Positions 6,981-16,007 of a stretch of DNA of 20,164 nucleotides are shown in pieces. The DNA is from Labilithrix sp. (GTDB lineage: Bacteria; Myxococcota; Polyangia; Polyangiales; Polyangiaceae). The stretch's first letter is position 1. Each line of letters begins with the position of its first letter. The stretch spans positions 1 through 20,164 of the forward strand of contig JAQBQL010000271.1 in assembly GCA_028287035.1 (NCBI GenBank), read 5' to 3'. The translations under genes and the position numbers were made by a program. A model generated the notes under the pieces. The model ran no database searches. It saw nothing but the letters and a program-made list of their open reading frames with translations, and was not told the origin of the DNA.

Positions 6981-7913
6981 ATGTGTCATGCTGCCCGCGT
7001 GACCGACGCTTCGGCGCGCGACAGCGGTGACCTCCGCGTCGCCGACCTCCTGACCTTCCTCGCCGTCGTGCGCTCGTCCTCGCTCACCGCGGCGGCGCGC
7101 GAGCGTCGCGTGACGCCTTCGCAGGTGAGCAAGGCCATCACGCGCGTCGAGGCCCACTTCGGGCGGAAGCTCATCGAGCGCGGGTCGCGCGGCGTGCTGC
7201 TCAGCGAGGCCGGACGCGTGCTCGCTCCGACGCTCGAGGCCATCGTCGCGCAGCTCGAGACCGCCCGCGCCGCCAGCCCTGAGGGAGCCGAGATGACGCT
7301 CGGCGCTCCGTCGTATCTGCAGTCGACGCTACTCCCGATCCTCGGCCAGGCTGCGCCGAACGTGCGGATCCGCGCGTTCGAGCTGCCGCCGTCCTTGCTC
7401 CGCGCGAACGCGCAGGACGACGGCTTCGACATCCTGCTCGTCCCGGGAGGCGCCGATCACCTGCCGCCGAGCTGGACCGCCGAGAAGGTGGGCGAGCTGC
7501 GTCGCGGGCTCTTCGCGTCACCCGTGCTCGCGGCAAAGCTCGGCAAGAAGCCGCTGCCGCTCGCGACGGTGTGCGAGATCCCGTTCGTCATGCCGATCTT
7601 CCGGCAGCAGGGCCGCGTGGTGCCGGTCGACGACGACTTCCCGGTGCCTCGCTCGCAGCGGCGCGTCGGACACCAGGTGCAGACGTTCATCGTCGGCCTC
7701 GAGCTCGCCGCGCAGACCGAGCAGCTCGCGTTCGGCCCGGCCATCGCGGCCCATCGCCACGTGGCGAGCGGGGCCCTCGTCGAGATCCCCATCGAGGGCT
7801 ACCAGGGCACCGACACCCTGACCTTCGCGTGCAACGTCGACCGCGTCTCGGCGCGCCTCCGCACGGCGTTCACGACGGCGCTGAAGGCCTGGATGAACGA
7901 CCTCGCCCGCTGA
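6981..7913 (+). CDS. LysR-family transcriptional regulator
   Basis: This 310-residue protein has an N-terminal winged helix-turn-helix at about residues 18-80, with the LysR pattern 'LLTFLAVVRSSSLTAAAR', then 'VTPSQVSKAITRVEAHFGRKLIERG' as the recognition region, 'LLSEAGR' and a coiled linker helix. Residues ~100-300 form a periplasmic-binding-protein-like effector domain, which normally binds a small molecule. LysR proteins usually regulate a divergent neighbour, here the rhomboid gene, but no clear T-N11-A operator was identified in the 71-bp gap and the effector is unknown. ATG 6981 gives a 20-residue leader before the DNA-binding domain; GTG 6999 is an equally possible start and neither has a good ribosome-binding site. 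It converges on the cytochrome gene with a 9-bp gap. Confidence 0.88.
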   Translation: MCHAARVTDASARDSGDLRVADLLTFLAVVRSSSLTAAARERRVTPSQVSKAITRVEAHFGRKLIERGSRGVLLSEAGRVLAPTLEAIVAQLETARAASPEGAEMTLGAPSYLQSTLLPILGQAAPNVRIRAFELPPSLLRANAQDDGFDILLVPGGADHLPPSWTAEKVGELRRGLFASPVLAAKLGKKPLPLATVCEIPFVMPIFRQQGRVVPVDDDFPVPRSQRRVGHQVQTFIVGLELAAQTEQLAFGPAIAAHRHVASGALVEIPIEGYQGTDTLTFACNVDRVSARLRTAFTTALKAWMNDLAR

Positions 7914-7923
7914 GCACGCGGGC
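7905..7923. terminator. Short GC hairpin spanning the stop codons of converging genes
   Basis: GCCCGC (7905-7910) and GCGGGC (7918-7923) form a 6-bp stem with a 7-nt loop that covers the stop of the LysR gene and touches the stop of the cytochrome gene. There is no T run on either strand, so a termination role is only a suggestion. Confidence 0.2.
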
Positions 7924-9098
7924 TACGGCGGGAGGAGCGTGATCCACGCGTCGAGCGCGCCGTGGCCGACGGTGTCGACACGGCGCGACACGAGCGGCGG
8001 CATCTGGTCTCCGGAGCTCGGGTCGTCCGTCGGCGCGACGCGAACCCCGCTGCGTTGCGAGACGAGGCTGCCCCCGGGCGAGCCGCCCTTGATCATCGGC
8101 ACGATGCCGCCTGCGCCGTCGGAGCGCGTCGAGGGCTTGCCGACGGTGGTGACGTACGCGTCGAGCGACTCGACGGTCGGACTCGCGGCCGGCTGTAGCT
8201 GCGCATACGTGAGACGGAGCTGGAGAGTGGTGAGCGAGGTGCCGCCCTTCGCATGGCACGAGCCGCAGTTCGCATGCAGCCAGCCGAGCGCCGGCGCCGC
8301 GGTGCCGCTCTGACCGTCGGGCAGGGCGAGGGACGTGACGGTCGGCGCGGTCATGAAGCGGCCCTCGGCGGCCAGCGTCGCGAGCGTCACGCCCTTCGCG
8401 CCGGGCAGCGCGAGGCTCACCGCCTCGACGCCGAGCAAGGAGTCCTTCTTGCCCTCGTGGCAGGTCGCGCAATCCACGTTCTTCGGGATCACGTAGGGCG
8501 CGCCGCCGTCACGCGCGAGCTCCTCGCCGCCGTCCTTCCGCAGCGCCTCGGTGCCGGCCTCGTTCCACCGGTAGGTTGCGTGCTGGAAGCCGGTCGCGAG
8601 CTTGGCGTAGAGGCGCGTCTCGATGCGCTTGCCGTCGACCTCGAACTCCTTCCACACCTTCGTGCCGACCGGGAGCTTCCACTCGTCCATGTCGGTGTTG
8701 TCGATGAGGGCGCCTGGCGGCAGGTGCAGGAAGCGGCTCTTCACCGCGCCGTCGCTCCAGAATTCGTGGGCCGGCGTGTACGGATGGTTCTCGGGCGCGA
8801 CCGTTCGCTGCGCGGCGTCCACGTAGAGACCGGTGCACGAGAGGTGCTTGGGGAGCCCGTCGCCCGAGAGGTCCTTCGCGCAGTCGAGCGCCGGTGCCGC
8901 ATCGGCGGCGTCGGCGGCGTCGGCCGCGTCGACCGGCGCGGCTGCATCGACGGAGGTCTCCACTCCGGCGTCGGGAATGGCGGCGAGGGCGCTCTCGTCG
9001 CTCGAGCAGCCTGCCAGCTGCGCGCCCCAGGCGAGAGCCGCGGCGGGCGCGAGCGCCGGGACCGCGCGCACGAGAAACCGGAGCCGTCTGCTTGTCAC
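7923..9098 (-). CDS. Diheme c-type cytochrome lipoprotein (SO2930-like)
   Basis: This 391-residue exported protein begins with a signal peptide ending in the lipobox Leu-Ala-Gly-Cys (Cys31). A low-complexity linker follows, with a DAA triplet repeated four times (Asp57, 60, 63, 66). The central region contains '[17 protein letters not shown]' and '[15 protein letters not shown]...ETRLYAK', resembling the SO2930-type family of diheme cytochrome proteins. Two c-type haem motifs are clear: CATCH (Cys210-His214) and CGSCH (Cys278-His282). Later methionines such as that in 'GDQMPPL' could be axial ligands. An electron-transfer or redox role at the envelope is inferred; partners are not visible. 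The start is GTG 9098. The purine stretch in front of it is very close, but this start is needed for the signal peptide. It is divergent from purE (51-bp gap). Confidence 0.87.
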   Translation of the reverse strand: MTSRRLRFLVRAVPALAPAAALAWGAQLAGCSSDESALAAIPDAGVETSVDAAAPVDAADAADAADAAPALDCAKDLSGDGLPKHLSCTGLYVDAAQRTVAPENHPYTPAHEFWSDGAVKSRFLHLPPGALIDNTDMDEWKLPVGTKVWKEFEVDGKRIETRLYAKLATGFQHATYRWNEAGTEALRKDGGEELARDGGAPYVIPKNVDCATCHEGKKDSLLGVEAVSLALPGAKGVTLATLAAEGRFMTAPTVTSLALPDGQSGTAAPALGWLHANCGSCHAKGGTSLTTLQLRLTYAQLQPAASPTVESLDAYVTTVGKPSTRSDGAGGIVPMIKGGSPGGSLVSQRSGVRVAPTDDPSSGDQMPPLVSRRVDTVGHGALDAWITLLPP

Positions 9099-9149
9099 CC
9101 CTCAACGATACACAATGTCCGGCGCGCCTTGTCGTATCCTCCCCCGCCG

Positions 9150-9692
9150 ATGTCCGTCGCCGCTGCTGCCCATGGCTCAGGTCCCGTCCCGCGCGTCGGG
9201 ATCATCATGGGCTCCACGTCCGATTGGGAGACGATGAGCCACGCCGCCGCCATGCTCGAGCAGCTCGGCATCGCGTTCGAGGTGAACGTCGTGTCGGCGC
9301 ACCGCACACCGGACCTCCTCTTCACGTACGCGGCGTCGGCCGAGGAGCGCGGGCTGCACGTGATCATCGCCGGCGCCGGTGGGGCCGCGCACCTGCCGGG
9401 CATGTGCGCGTCGAAGACGTTGCTCCCGGTGCTCGGCGTGCCCGTCGAGTCGAAGGTCCTGCGCGGCGTGGACTCGCTCCTCTCCATCGTGCAGATGCCG
9501 GCCGGGGTCCCCGTCGCGACGTTCGCGATCGGCAAGGCCGGCGCGACGAATGCCGCGCTCGCGGCCGCCCAGATCCTCGCCCGGAGCGACGCGGCGGTGC
9601 GCGCGGCGATCGGGCGCCATCGCGACGAGCAGACCGCGAAGGTCCTGGCGCAGCCCGATCCCCGGAAACCGCCGACCGGGAGCGCCCCGTGA
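9150..9692 (+). CDS. purE: N5-carboxyaminoimidazole ribonucleotide mutase (PurE class I)
   Basis: This 180-residue cytoplasmic enzyme converts N5-CAIR to CAIR in de novo purine synthesis. The family signature '[13 protein letters not shown]' lies at ~17-29 with the phosphate-binding GSxSD. It is followed by 'SAHRTPD' (active-site His region), '[14 protein letters not shown]', 'PVLGVPV' and '[19 protein letters not shown]', all diagnostic of PurE. ATG 9150 is chosen because it gives a short 15-residue lead before the first conserved strand. The stop codon overlaps the purK GTG start in the sequence GTGA (9689-9692), indicating translational coupling. Pairing with purK shows the organism uses the two-step bacterial route (PurK then PurE). 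Confidence 0.97.
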   Translation: MSVAAAAHGSGPVPRVGIIMGSTSDWETMSHAAAMLEQLGIAFEVNVVSAHRTPDLLFTYAASAEERGLHVIIAGAGGAAHLPGMCASKTLLPVLGVPVESKVLRGVDSLLSIVQMPAGVPVATFAIGKAGATNAALAAAQILARSDAAVRAAIGRHRDEQTAKVLAQPDPRKPPTGSAP

Positions 9693-10792
9693 GCATCGGC
9701 ATCCTGGGCGGCGGCCAGCTCGGTCGCATGATCGCGCTCGCCGGCTACACGCTGGGCCAGCGCTTCGTCTTCCTCGATCCCGGCGCCGAGTCGTCGGCAG
9801 GCCACGTCGGCAACCTGCGCGTCGGCGCGTACGACGACGAGGAGCGGCTCACCGAGCTCGCGCGAAAGAGCAGCCTCATCACGTACGAGTTCGAGAACGT
9901 GCCGGTCGCCTCGGCGCGCTTCCTCGACGAGATCGCCACCGTTTACCCGCCGCCGCGCGCCCTCGAGGTGAGCCAGGACCGTCTCGACGAGAAGAGCTTC
10001 TTCGCGTCGCTCGGCATCCCGGTGGCGGGCTTCGCGGCGGTCTCGAGCCGCGCCGAGCTCGACGCGGCGGCGGCGCGCCTCGGGCTTCCCGCGGTGCTGA
10101 AGACGCGCCGCTTCGGCTACGACGGCAAGGGCCAGTGGGTGCTCCGGTCGAGCGCCGACCTCGCGCCGGCGTGGGAGGCCCTCGGCGCCGCGCAGCTCGT
10201 GCTCGAGGCGTTCGTGCCGTTCGAGCGCGAGCTCTCCATCCTCTCCGTCCGGAGCACGACGGGCGAGACGCGGTTCTGGCCGCTCGTCGAGAACGTGCAC
10301 CGCGACGGCATCCTCCGGCTGTCGCTGCCGGAGAGCGCGGCCTGCACGCCGGCGCTTCAGGCGCGTGCCGAGAGCTACGCGGCGAAGGTGCTCGCCGAGC
10401 TCCAGTACGTCGGCGTGCTCGCCATCGAGCTCTTCCTCGTCGACGGCGAGCTCGTCGTCAACGAGATGGCGCCGCGCGTCCACAACTCCGGCCACTGGAC
10501 GATCGAGGGCAGCGAGACGAGCCAGTTCGAGAACCACGTGCGCGCGATGCTCGGCATGCCGCTCGGCTCCACGCGCCTCGTCGGCCGCTCGGCGATGATC
10601 AACGCGATCGGCAAGCTGCCGCCGCGGGACGAGGTGCTTGCGGTCGAGGGCGCCCACCTCCATGCCTACTGCAAGGACGGTGCCCCGGGCCGAAAGGTGG
10701 GCCACGTCACGCTCCGCGCCCCGACCGACGCCGAGCTCCAGACGAAGCTCGCCGCGCTCCTGCCGATCGTCGATCCGCGCCCTGCCGCCTGA
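9689..10792 (+). CDS. purK: N5-carboxyaminoimidazole ribonucleotide synthase (PurK)
   Basis: This 367-residue ATP-grasp enzyme makes N5-CAIR from AIR, bicarbonate and ATP, the step before PurE. It starts '[14 protein letters not shown]', the PurK N-terminal nucleotide-fold motif. It contains '[10 protein letters not shown]', '[17 protein letters not shown]', the ATP-grasp lysine block '[13 protein letters not shown]', the acidic metal-binding '[23 protein letters not shown]' region (split across residues ~250-272) and '[13 protein letters not shown]', which are specific to PurK. The GTG start at 9689 overlaps the purE stop by 4 bp. Length is normal for the family, and no defect is seen. Confidence 0.97.
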   Translation: MSIGILGGGQLGRMIALAGYTLGQRFVFLDPGAESSAGHVGNLRVGAYDDEERLTELARKSSLITYEFENVPVASARFLDEIATVYPPPRALEVSQDRLDEKSFFASLGIPVAGFAAVSSRAELDAAAARLGLPAVLKTRRFGYDGKGQWVLRSSADLAPAWEALGAAQLVLEAFVPFERELSILSVRSTTGETRFWPLVENVHRDGILRLSLPESAACTPALQARAESYAAKVLAELQYVGVLAIELFLVDGELVVNEMAPRVHNSGHWTIEGSETSQFENHVRAMLGMPLGSTRLVGRSAMINAIGKLPPRDEVLAVEGAHLHAYCKDGAPGRKVGHVTLRAPTDAELQTKLAALLPIVDPRPAA

Positions 10793-10943
10793 GCGGCGCC
10801 GGAGCGCGAGCCCGGGTCACCGGGGCGGATCGCGGAGGGACCAGGCGCCTCGGGCGCAACGCCGGCGGTCACGCGGATCTCCGCGGAAACCGGTGCTATC
10901 GGCGTCGTTGCCTACATGGTGTGATACGTGCAGCCAGGGGCCC

Positions 10944-12098
10944 GTGACCTGCCCTCCGTCCTTGCCGTCGTTCCTCCGCACCGTCCTCGCGCCGTTGCTC
11001 GCGGGGCTCCTCGCGACCGCGGGCGGCGGCGCCGCGCTCGGCTGCGCGCCCGCCGCGGACGATGACGGCCAGGAGCTCGCGTCGGACGGCGAGATCGGCG
11101 ACGGCGACGAGGATGCAACCGAGGACGCGCTCACCACGCGCACCATCACCGGCTACGCGGCGGTCACGCCGCCCGAGCGCCGCGTCCTCACCGCGGGGGA
11201 GGCGGCGCTCGTCGGCGCCGCGCTCGTCGCCGGTCACCGCGTCGCGGTGATCCGCACCGCCGTGTTCGATTCACAGGCCGCCAAGCTCGTCGTCGACGAG
11301 GACTCGTTCGCCACGTCGCTCGTCACGAGCGCGGCGCTCGCACGAAGCTCCCGCGCGGCGTCGGGCGCCGACTCGGCGTCCTCCCCCTGGTCCGAAAGCC
11401 TCGCCGAGGTGTCCCGGCGCGGCGCCGCGCTCGAGCACCTCGCCGTCACCCCGGCGAGCCTCGGCGCGACCGAGCCGTTCGCCCTGACCATCGACATGTG
11501 CCAGTCGCGCAAGGCCTGGGAGAAGCGCCTCTTCGACTGGGCGGTCGATCTCGCCCACCAGCGCGGTGAGCCGACGCGCATCGGGATCGCCATGACCGGC
11601 GTGTGGGCGAAGGCGCATCCCACCGAGCTCGATCAGCTGCTTGCCTGGCAGCGTACCGGGAAGCTCGACATCACCTGGATCAACCATTCGAGCACGCATC
11701 CGCTGCACTGCCTGGACGCCTCGTGCCGCAGGGCCGAGTTCCTGACGAACGCCAGCGTCGACATGGTCGAGGAGGTGCTCGGCGAGGAGCGCGTCGCGCT
11801 CGCCCGCGGGATGGCGCCGTCGGTGCTCTTCCGGTTCCCCGGGCTGACGCACGACGCGCACCGGCTCGCGCAGCTCGCACGTCTGTCCGTGATGGCGATC
11901 GACGGCGACGGCTGGATCGCCAAGGGGCAGCCCATCGCGCCCGGAGCGGTGGTGCTCGTCCACGGCAACGGGAACGAGCCCGAGGGCATCACCGGGTTCC
12001 TGAAGCAGGTCGGGACACCGGCGCGAAAGACCGCGCTCGCCTCGGGGGCCACGCGGCTCGTCTCCCCGCTCCTCGTGGTGCCCAGCCCGCCGCGGTGA
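10944..12098 (+). CDS. Polysaccharide deacetylase (NodB homology, CE4) lipoprotein
   Basis: This 384-residue protein is exported and probably lipidated: a hydrophobic helix (10-32) ends in Ala-Leu-Gly-Cys (Cys34), then an acidic Asp/Glu/Gly linker. The CE4 catalytic motifs are all present but spread out: 'LTIDMC' (Asp184, metal ligand and/or base), 'HSSTHP' (His248 and His252, metal ligands), 'FRFPGL' (Arg297, groove wall) and 'VLVHGNG' (His340, catalytic acid). The family removes acetyl groups from peptidoglycan, chitin oligomers or exopolysaccharide; the substrate is unknown here. Motif 1 is T-I-D-M-C rather than the classic TFDD, so the second Asp is missing, which could mean altered catalysis. 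The start is GTG 10944, with AGGGG 3 nt before it, chosen to place the signal peptide; the frame is open further upstream. It lies 151 bp after purK. Confidence 0.8.
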   Translation: MTCPPSLPSFLRTVLAPLLAGLLATAGGGAALGCAPAADDDGQELASDGEIGDGDEDATEDALTTRTITGYAAVTPPERRVLTAGEAALVGAALVAGHRVAVIRTAVFDSQAAKLVVDEDSFATSLVTSAALARSSRAASGADSASSPWSESLAEVSRRGAALEHLAVTPASLGATEPFALTIDMCQSRKAWEKRLFDWAVDLAHQRGEPTRIGIAMTGVWAKAHPTELDQLLAWQRTGKLDITWINHSSTHPLHCLDASCRRAEFLTNASVDMVEEVLGEERVALARGMAPSVLFRFPGLTHDAHRLAQLARLSVMAIDGDGWIAKGQPIAPGAVVLVHGNGNEPEGITGFLKQVGTPARKTALASGATRLVSPLLVVPSPPR

Positions 12099-12101
12099 GC
12101 G

Positions 12102-12800
12102 TCAGTCCTGCTCGGTCGCGACCTCGCCGGCGGGCGCGCCGCCGCCCCAGGTGACGACCACGTCCTTCGCGCCCCAGCCCTTCGCGAACACCGCGATCTG
12201 ACGCTCGGCCTGGGCGCGGGCCCGCGCGATCGACGAGGGCTCGCGCGCGGTGGCCTCGAACGCCTTCAGCGCGTCGCGTCGGGCGAGCGACTCGAGCGCC
12301 TCGTTCCGCTTCGCGAGGAGATCGGTGCTCCGCACGTGGACGTACGAGTGCCCCTCGTCGAAGCGGGACGACAGGATCTCCACGGGAGGGAGCGTCACAT
12401 ACGCGGTGTGCGTGGTCTCGTCGAACCGCACGTCGCCGTCCTTCAGGCGCCCGAAGTCGACCCCGAGCACCACCTCACCGGTCGCGACGAACAGCAGCGA
12501 GTCCTGTGCGCCGACGAGGCCGTACATCCGGCGCTGCTCGTCCTTCACGTCGACCACCTTCTCGAGGTGCAGCGAGAGGGTCTCGAGCCGCGACAGCTCA
12601 CGTAGGTCCTTCAGCACGGTGGGCGTCGGGTGCGCGATCGTCACCTCCGACGCGGGCGCCGGCCGCAGATCCCGCAGCGTCTCGTGGAGCGCTGCGTAGC
12701 CGATGCCCGCGACCGCCACCATCGCGAGCGGCCAGGCGAAGCGGGTCAGCGCGAGCACGGCGGGGTGCGTCGGCGGCTTCGCGGGCTCGGGCGTCGTCAT
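12102..12800 (-). CDS. DUF4230 family membrane-anchored protein
   Basis: This 232-residue protein has one N-terminal transmembrane helix (about residues 20-38) preceded by a Pro/Lys-rich cytoplasmic tail. The rest is predicted to lie outside the membrane. The DUF4230 pattern is seen as 'LLFVATGEVVLGVDFGRL' (102-119), 'VRFDETTHTAYVTLPPVEILS' (split, 124-144) and a C-terminal Ala/Arg-rich helix that ends with 'DVVVTW'. DUF4230 proteins have no established biochemical function. It is the last gene of a same-strand run behind the GspE-type ATPase (57-bp gap) and converges on the deacetylase with a 3-bp gap. Confidence 0.8.
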   Translation of the reverse strand: MTTPEPAKPPTHPAVLALTRFAWPLAMVAVAGIGYAALHETLRDLRPAPASEVTIAHPTPTVLKDLRELSRLETLSLHLEKVVDVKDEQRRMYGLVGAQDSLLFVATGEVVLGVDFGRLKDGDVRFDETTHTAYVTLPPVEILSSRFDEGHSYVHVRSTDLLAKRNEALESLARRDALKAFEATAREPSSIARARAQAERQIAVFAKGWGAKDVVVTWGGGAPAGEVATEQD

Positions 12801-12857
12801 GACGGAACAAGCTAAGGCGCCGCGCGCGTATTCCCACCTTACCCGCGCGCGCGGGCG

Positions 12858-14021
<1,164 letters not shown>

Positions 14022-14032
14022 GGGCGGAGACG

Positions 14033-14824
14033 TTACCGGAAGCGCTCGACGAACGCCGCATGGAGGGCGAGCTCGGGGCGCGAGGCCGCGCCGGCCAGCT
14101 CGCGGGCGCGGTAGCCGCTGAAGATCTCGGAGACGCACATGGCGCGGCCCTCGACGGTGAACCGAGCCCGCCAGTCCTTGGCGGCGAGCACCGACGCGCC
14201 GTCGCTCTCCTGCTTGATGCGGCGGTACGCATGGGGCTGAGGCCCGAGGGCGAGCGCCTCCACGATGCGCGCCCGGAGGTCGAGCGCGAGCCCCTGCTCG
14301 GCGAGCCACGCGAGCTGCGCCTCGGCCTTGTCGGAGAGCACCACCTGCCACGCGGGCCGCGTGTCGGCGCCCGCATCGAGCCACCCCGCTCCGGCGGCGG
14401 GGAACGCATCGGCGTAGGCGACGTAGGGCTTCAGGTCGAGGACCGGCGTGCCGTCGAGCAGGTCGAGATCGCGGATGGTGACCACGCCGCCGGCGACGCT
14501 CACGAGCCGTACCGCGCTCATCCCGATGGGGTTCGGCCGGTGCGGTGAGCGCGTCGCGAACACGCCGCGCTTCGTGTCGCTCCGCGGCGGCAGCACCTTG
14601 GAGGGGACGGCTCCCGGCGGGACGCGGTCGAACCAGAAGAGCACCCAGATGCGCTCGAAGCCGTCGAGATCCGAGAGGGCGTCGCGGTGCTCGGGGAGGA
14701 TCTCGATCGTCCCCTCGGTGCCCGCCGCGAGCACCGCCTGGCGCGGGGCCTCGACCTTCTCGGTGAACGGCGAGCGCACGAACCCGATCGGGTGGACGAC
14801 CAGGCTGCGCGGCTCGCGGATCAT
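14033..14824 (-). CDS. trmO: tRNA (N6-threonylcarbamoyladenosine37-N6)-methyltransferase TrmO
   Basis: This 263-residue cytoplasmic enzyme N6-methylates t6A37 in certain tRNAs using S-adenosylmethionine, improving decoding of ACY codons. The TsaA/TrmO fold is recognised from 'PIGFVRSPFTEKVEAPRQ' (12-29), 'LDGFERIWVLFWF' (53-65) and the SAM-binding signature 'FATRSPHRPNPIG' (89-101), followed by 'LDLLDGTPVLDLKPYV'. The C-terminal domain (about 160-263) is present, including 'RARFTVEGRAM', so this is a full-length protein of the E. coli YaeB type. It lies between the glsB-like gene (40-bp gap) and the GspE-type ATPase (11-bp gap), all on the minus strand. Confidence 0.93.
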   Translation of the reverse strand: MIREPRSLVVHPIGFVRSPFTEKVEAPRQAVLAAGTEGTIEILPEHRDALSDLDGFERIWVLFWFDRVPPGAVPSKVLPPRSDTKRGVFATRSPHRPNPIGMSAVRLVSVAGGVVTIRDLDLLDGTPVLDLKPYVAYADAFPAAGAGWLDAGADTRPAWQVVLSDKAEAQLAWLAEQGLALDLRARIVEALALGPQPHAYRRIKQESDGASVLAAKDWRARFTVEGRAMCVSEIFSGYRARELAGAASRPELALHAAFVERFR

Positions 14825-14864
14825 GGCCGCCCCCTCTTACCAGCGATCGGTCACCCGCGCGCCG

Positions 14865-15149
14865 TCACACGAGCGCGCGACGGCGACCGGCGATGAGCGA
14901 GATCAGCGCGACGAAGACCACCGAGCCGAGGATCGACCAGACGATCGGGAACGTGGTCGTGCCGACGTGCACCGCGAAGAACTCGGGAAGTCCGATGAGG
15001 CGAGCCAGCCAGGTGCCGACGAGGGCTCCGATGAAGCCCACCCCGATCGAGGCGAGGAAGCCGCCCGGGAAGTAGCCGACGATGGCCTTGCCGGCCGCGC
15101 CGCACACGCCCGCGATGAGGAGGAGAACCAGGAGCTCGACGATGGTCAT
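14865..15149 (-). CDS. GlsB/YeaQ/YmgE family (transglycosylase-associated) stress membrane protein
   Basis: This 94-residue protein consists almost entirely of three transmembrane segments (about 2-24, 29-53 and 67-87), with Gly-rich packing: 'GAAGKAIVGYFPGGF' and 'GFIGALVGTWLARLIG'. This matches the small GlsB/YeaQ/YmgE family, which is induced by stress and stationary phase in many bacteria but has no defined activity. ATG 15149 is supported by AAAGGA about 10 nt upstream. A sigma54-type promoter candidate lies 30 nt before the start codon, which would fit stress-responsive expression. It may be the first gene of a run with trmO. Confidence 0.87.
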   Translation of the reverse strand: MTIVELLVLLLIAGVCGAAGKAIVGYFPGGFLASIGVGFIGALVGTWLARLIGLPEFFAVHVGTTTFPIVWSILGSVVFVALISLIAGRRRALV

Positions 15150-15178
15150 GGGGAACGGATCCTTTCGCGGGCAGCTCA

Positions 15179-15194
15179 AGCAATGAGCGTACCC
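15179..15194 (-). promoter_or_regulatory. Sigma54-type (-24/-12) promoter candidate for the glsB-like gene
   Basis: Read on the minus strand, GGGTACG-CTCA-TTGCT matches the consensus TGGCACG-N4-TTGCW at all but two fixed positions, with exactly 10 bp between the invariant GG and GC. The -12 GC lies 30 nt upstream of ATG 15149, so the predicted start site leaves a leader of roughly 18-20 nt that contains the AAAGGA ribosome-binding site. No enhancer-binding-protein site was identified. Confidence 0.5.
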
Positions 15195-15339
15195 ATCGAG
15201 GTTGTGCTGCGATGTCCGCGAGTTGCGTGATCGGCGCGGCCGTCCGGCGCCGGGGCTCGGCGCCACTACCGTGGCGGTGACGTGCGCTCTCTTCGAGTCC
15301 GGCGTCAGCGCGACGGTTTGCGATGCATGATGCGCGTCG

Positions 15340-16002
15340 ATGACGAGGGAGAGGACCAGCGCTCGGTTCGCAGCGGCCGCGGCGCTCGTCGCCGGCCTCG
15401 CCTGGGCGACCCGCGCGCAGGCTCACGCCATCGGGCTCTCGACGGGCGAGTACGTCGCGAGCGGCGACAGCGTGACCATGAAGGCGGTGTTCGCACGCGG
15501 CGAGATCGGGGCGATGGCGCCCGCGCTCGACGAGGACGGCGACGGCCACATCACGGCCCTCGAGATCGAGCAGGGAAGGAAGATCCTCGAGGCGCAGGTC
15601 CTCGCGAGGATCCACGTGCGCTCCGGCGGCGCGTCGTGTCCGGCGCTGCTCCTCTCGGCGAGCATGACCGAGCAGGATGGCCTCGCGATCAGCGGGCGAT
15701 TCGACTGCCCGGAGGCGGGGCCGACGTTCGAGGTCGAGGTCGCGCTCCTCGACGAGCTCGCGCCGGCGCACCGTCACGTCGCGCGCGGGGTCTCCGGGGC
15801 GACGACGCACGACGAGGTGCTCTCGCGCGGTCATGCATCGTTCACGATCGTTGCCGGCCCGCGGGCGGTCGTGGCGGCGCCGGCGCCCGTGGAGGCGCAT
15901 GGGGACGGCCACCCGGCGGCGCGGTGGCGCCTCCGGGTGGGCGGCGTGGTCGCCGCGGCCGCGCTCGTCTGGCTCGCGGCGCGCGTGCGCCGGAGGCGCT
16001 GA
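15340..16002 (+). CDS. Exported EF-hand protein resembling the N-terminal domain of HupE/UreJ-like proteins
   Basis: This 220-residue protein has an N-terminal signal peptide cleaved after Ala-Gln-Ala (residue 28). A canonical 12-residue EF-hand loop, DEDGDGHITALE (64-75), has Asp64, Asp66, Asp68 and Glu75 in the calcium-binding positions. Two cysteines (100 and 123) may form a disulfide. The C-terminus has one transmembrane helix (about 201-215) ending in arginines, so the domain is likely outside the membrane and anchored. The start 'HAIGLSTGEY' and 'FARGE..A..PALD.DGDG' resemble the extracytoplasmic N-terminal region of multi-pass HupE/UreJ-like proteins in related bacteria, but the multi-helix channel part is absent here. 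Function is unknown. It converges on the endonuclease gene (5-bp gap). Confidence 0.75.
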   Translation: MTRERTSARFAAAAALVAGLAWATRAQAHAIGLSTGEYVASGDSVTMKAVFARGEIGAMAPALDEDGDGHITALEIEQGRKILEAQVLARIHVRSGGASCPALLLSASMTEQDGLAISGRFDCPEAGPTFEVEVALLDELAPAHRHVARGVSGATTHDEVLSRGHASFTIVAGPRAVVAAPAPVEAHGDGHPAARWRLRVGGVVAAAALVWLAARVRRRR

Positions 16003-16007
16003 GCCGT

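Noticed and set aside
5776..7002. Long + strand open frame opposite the rhomboid gene
   Set aside because: Its translation is charged low-complexity (Glu/Arg/His-rich), while the minus strand encodes an intact rhomboid with its catalytic dyad.
9099..9149. Purine riboswitch or PurR operator upstream of purE
   Set aside because: The divergent gap is only 51 bp and contains no recognisable aptamer or palindromic operator.
10793..10943. Small gene or terminator after purK
   Set aside because: No convincing short ORF, T-rich hairpin or consensus promoter could be identified in these 151 bp.
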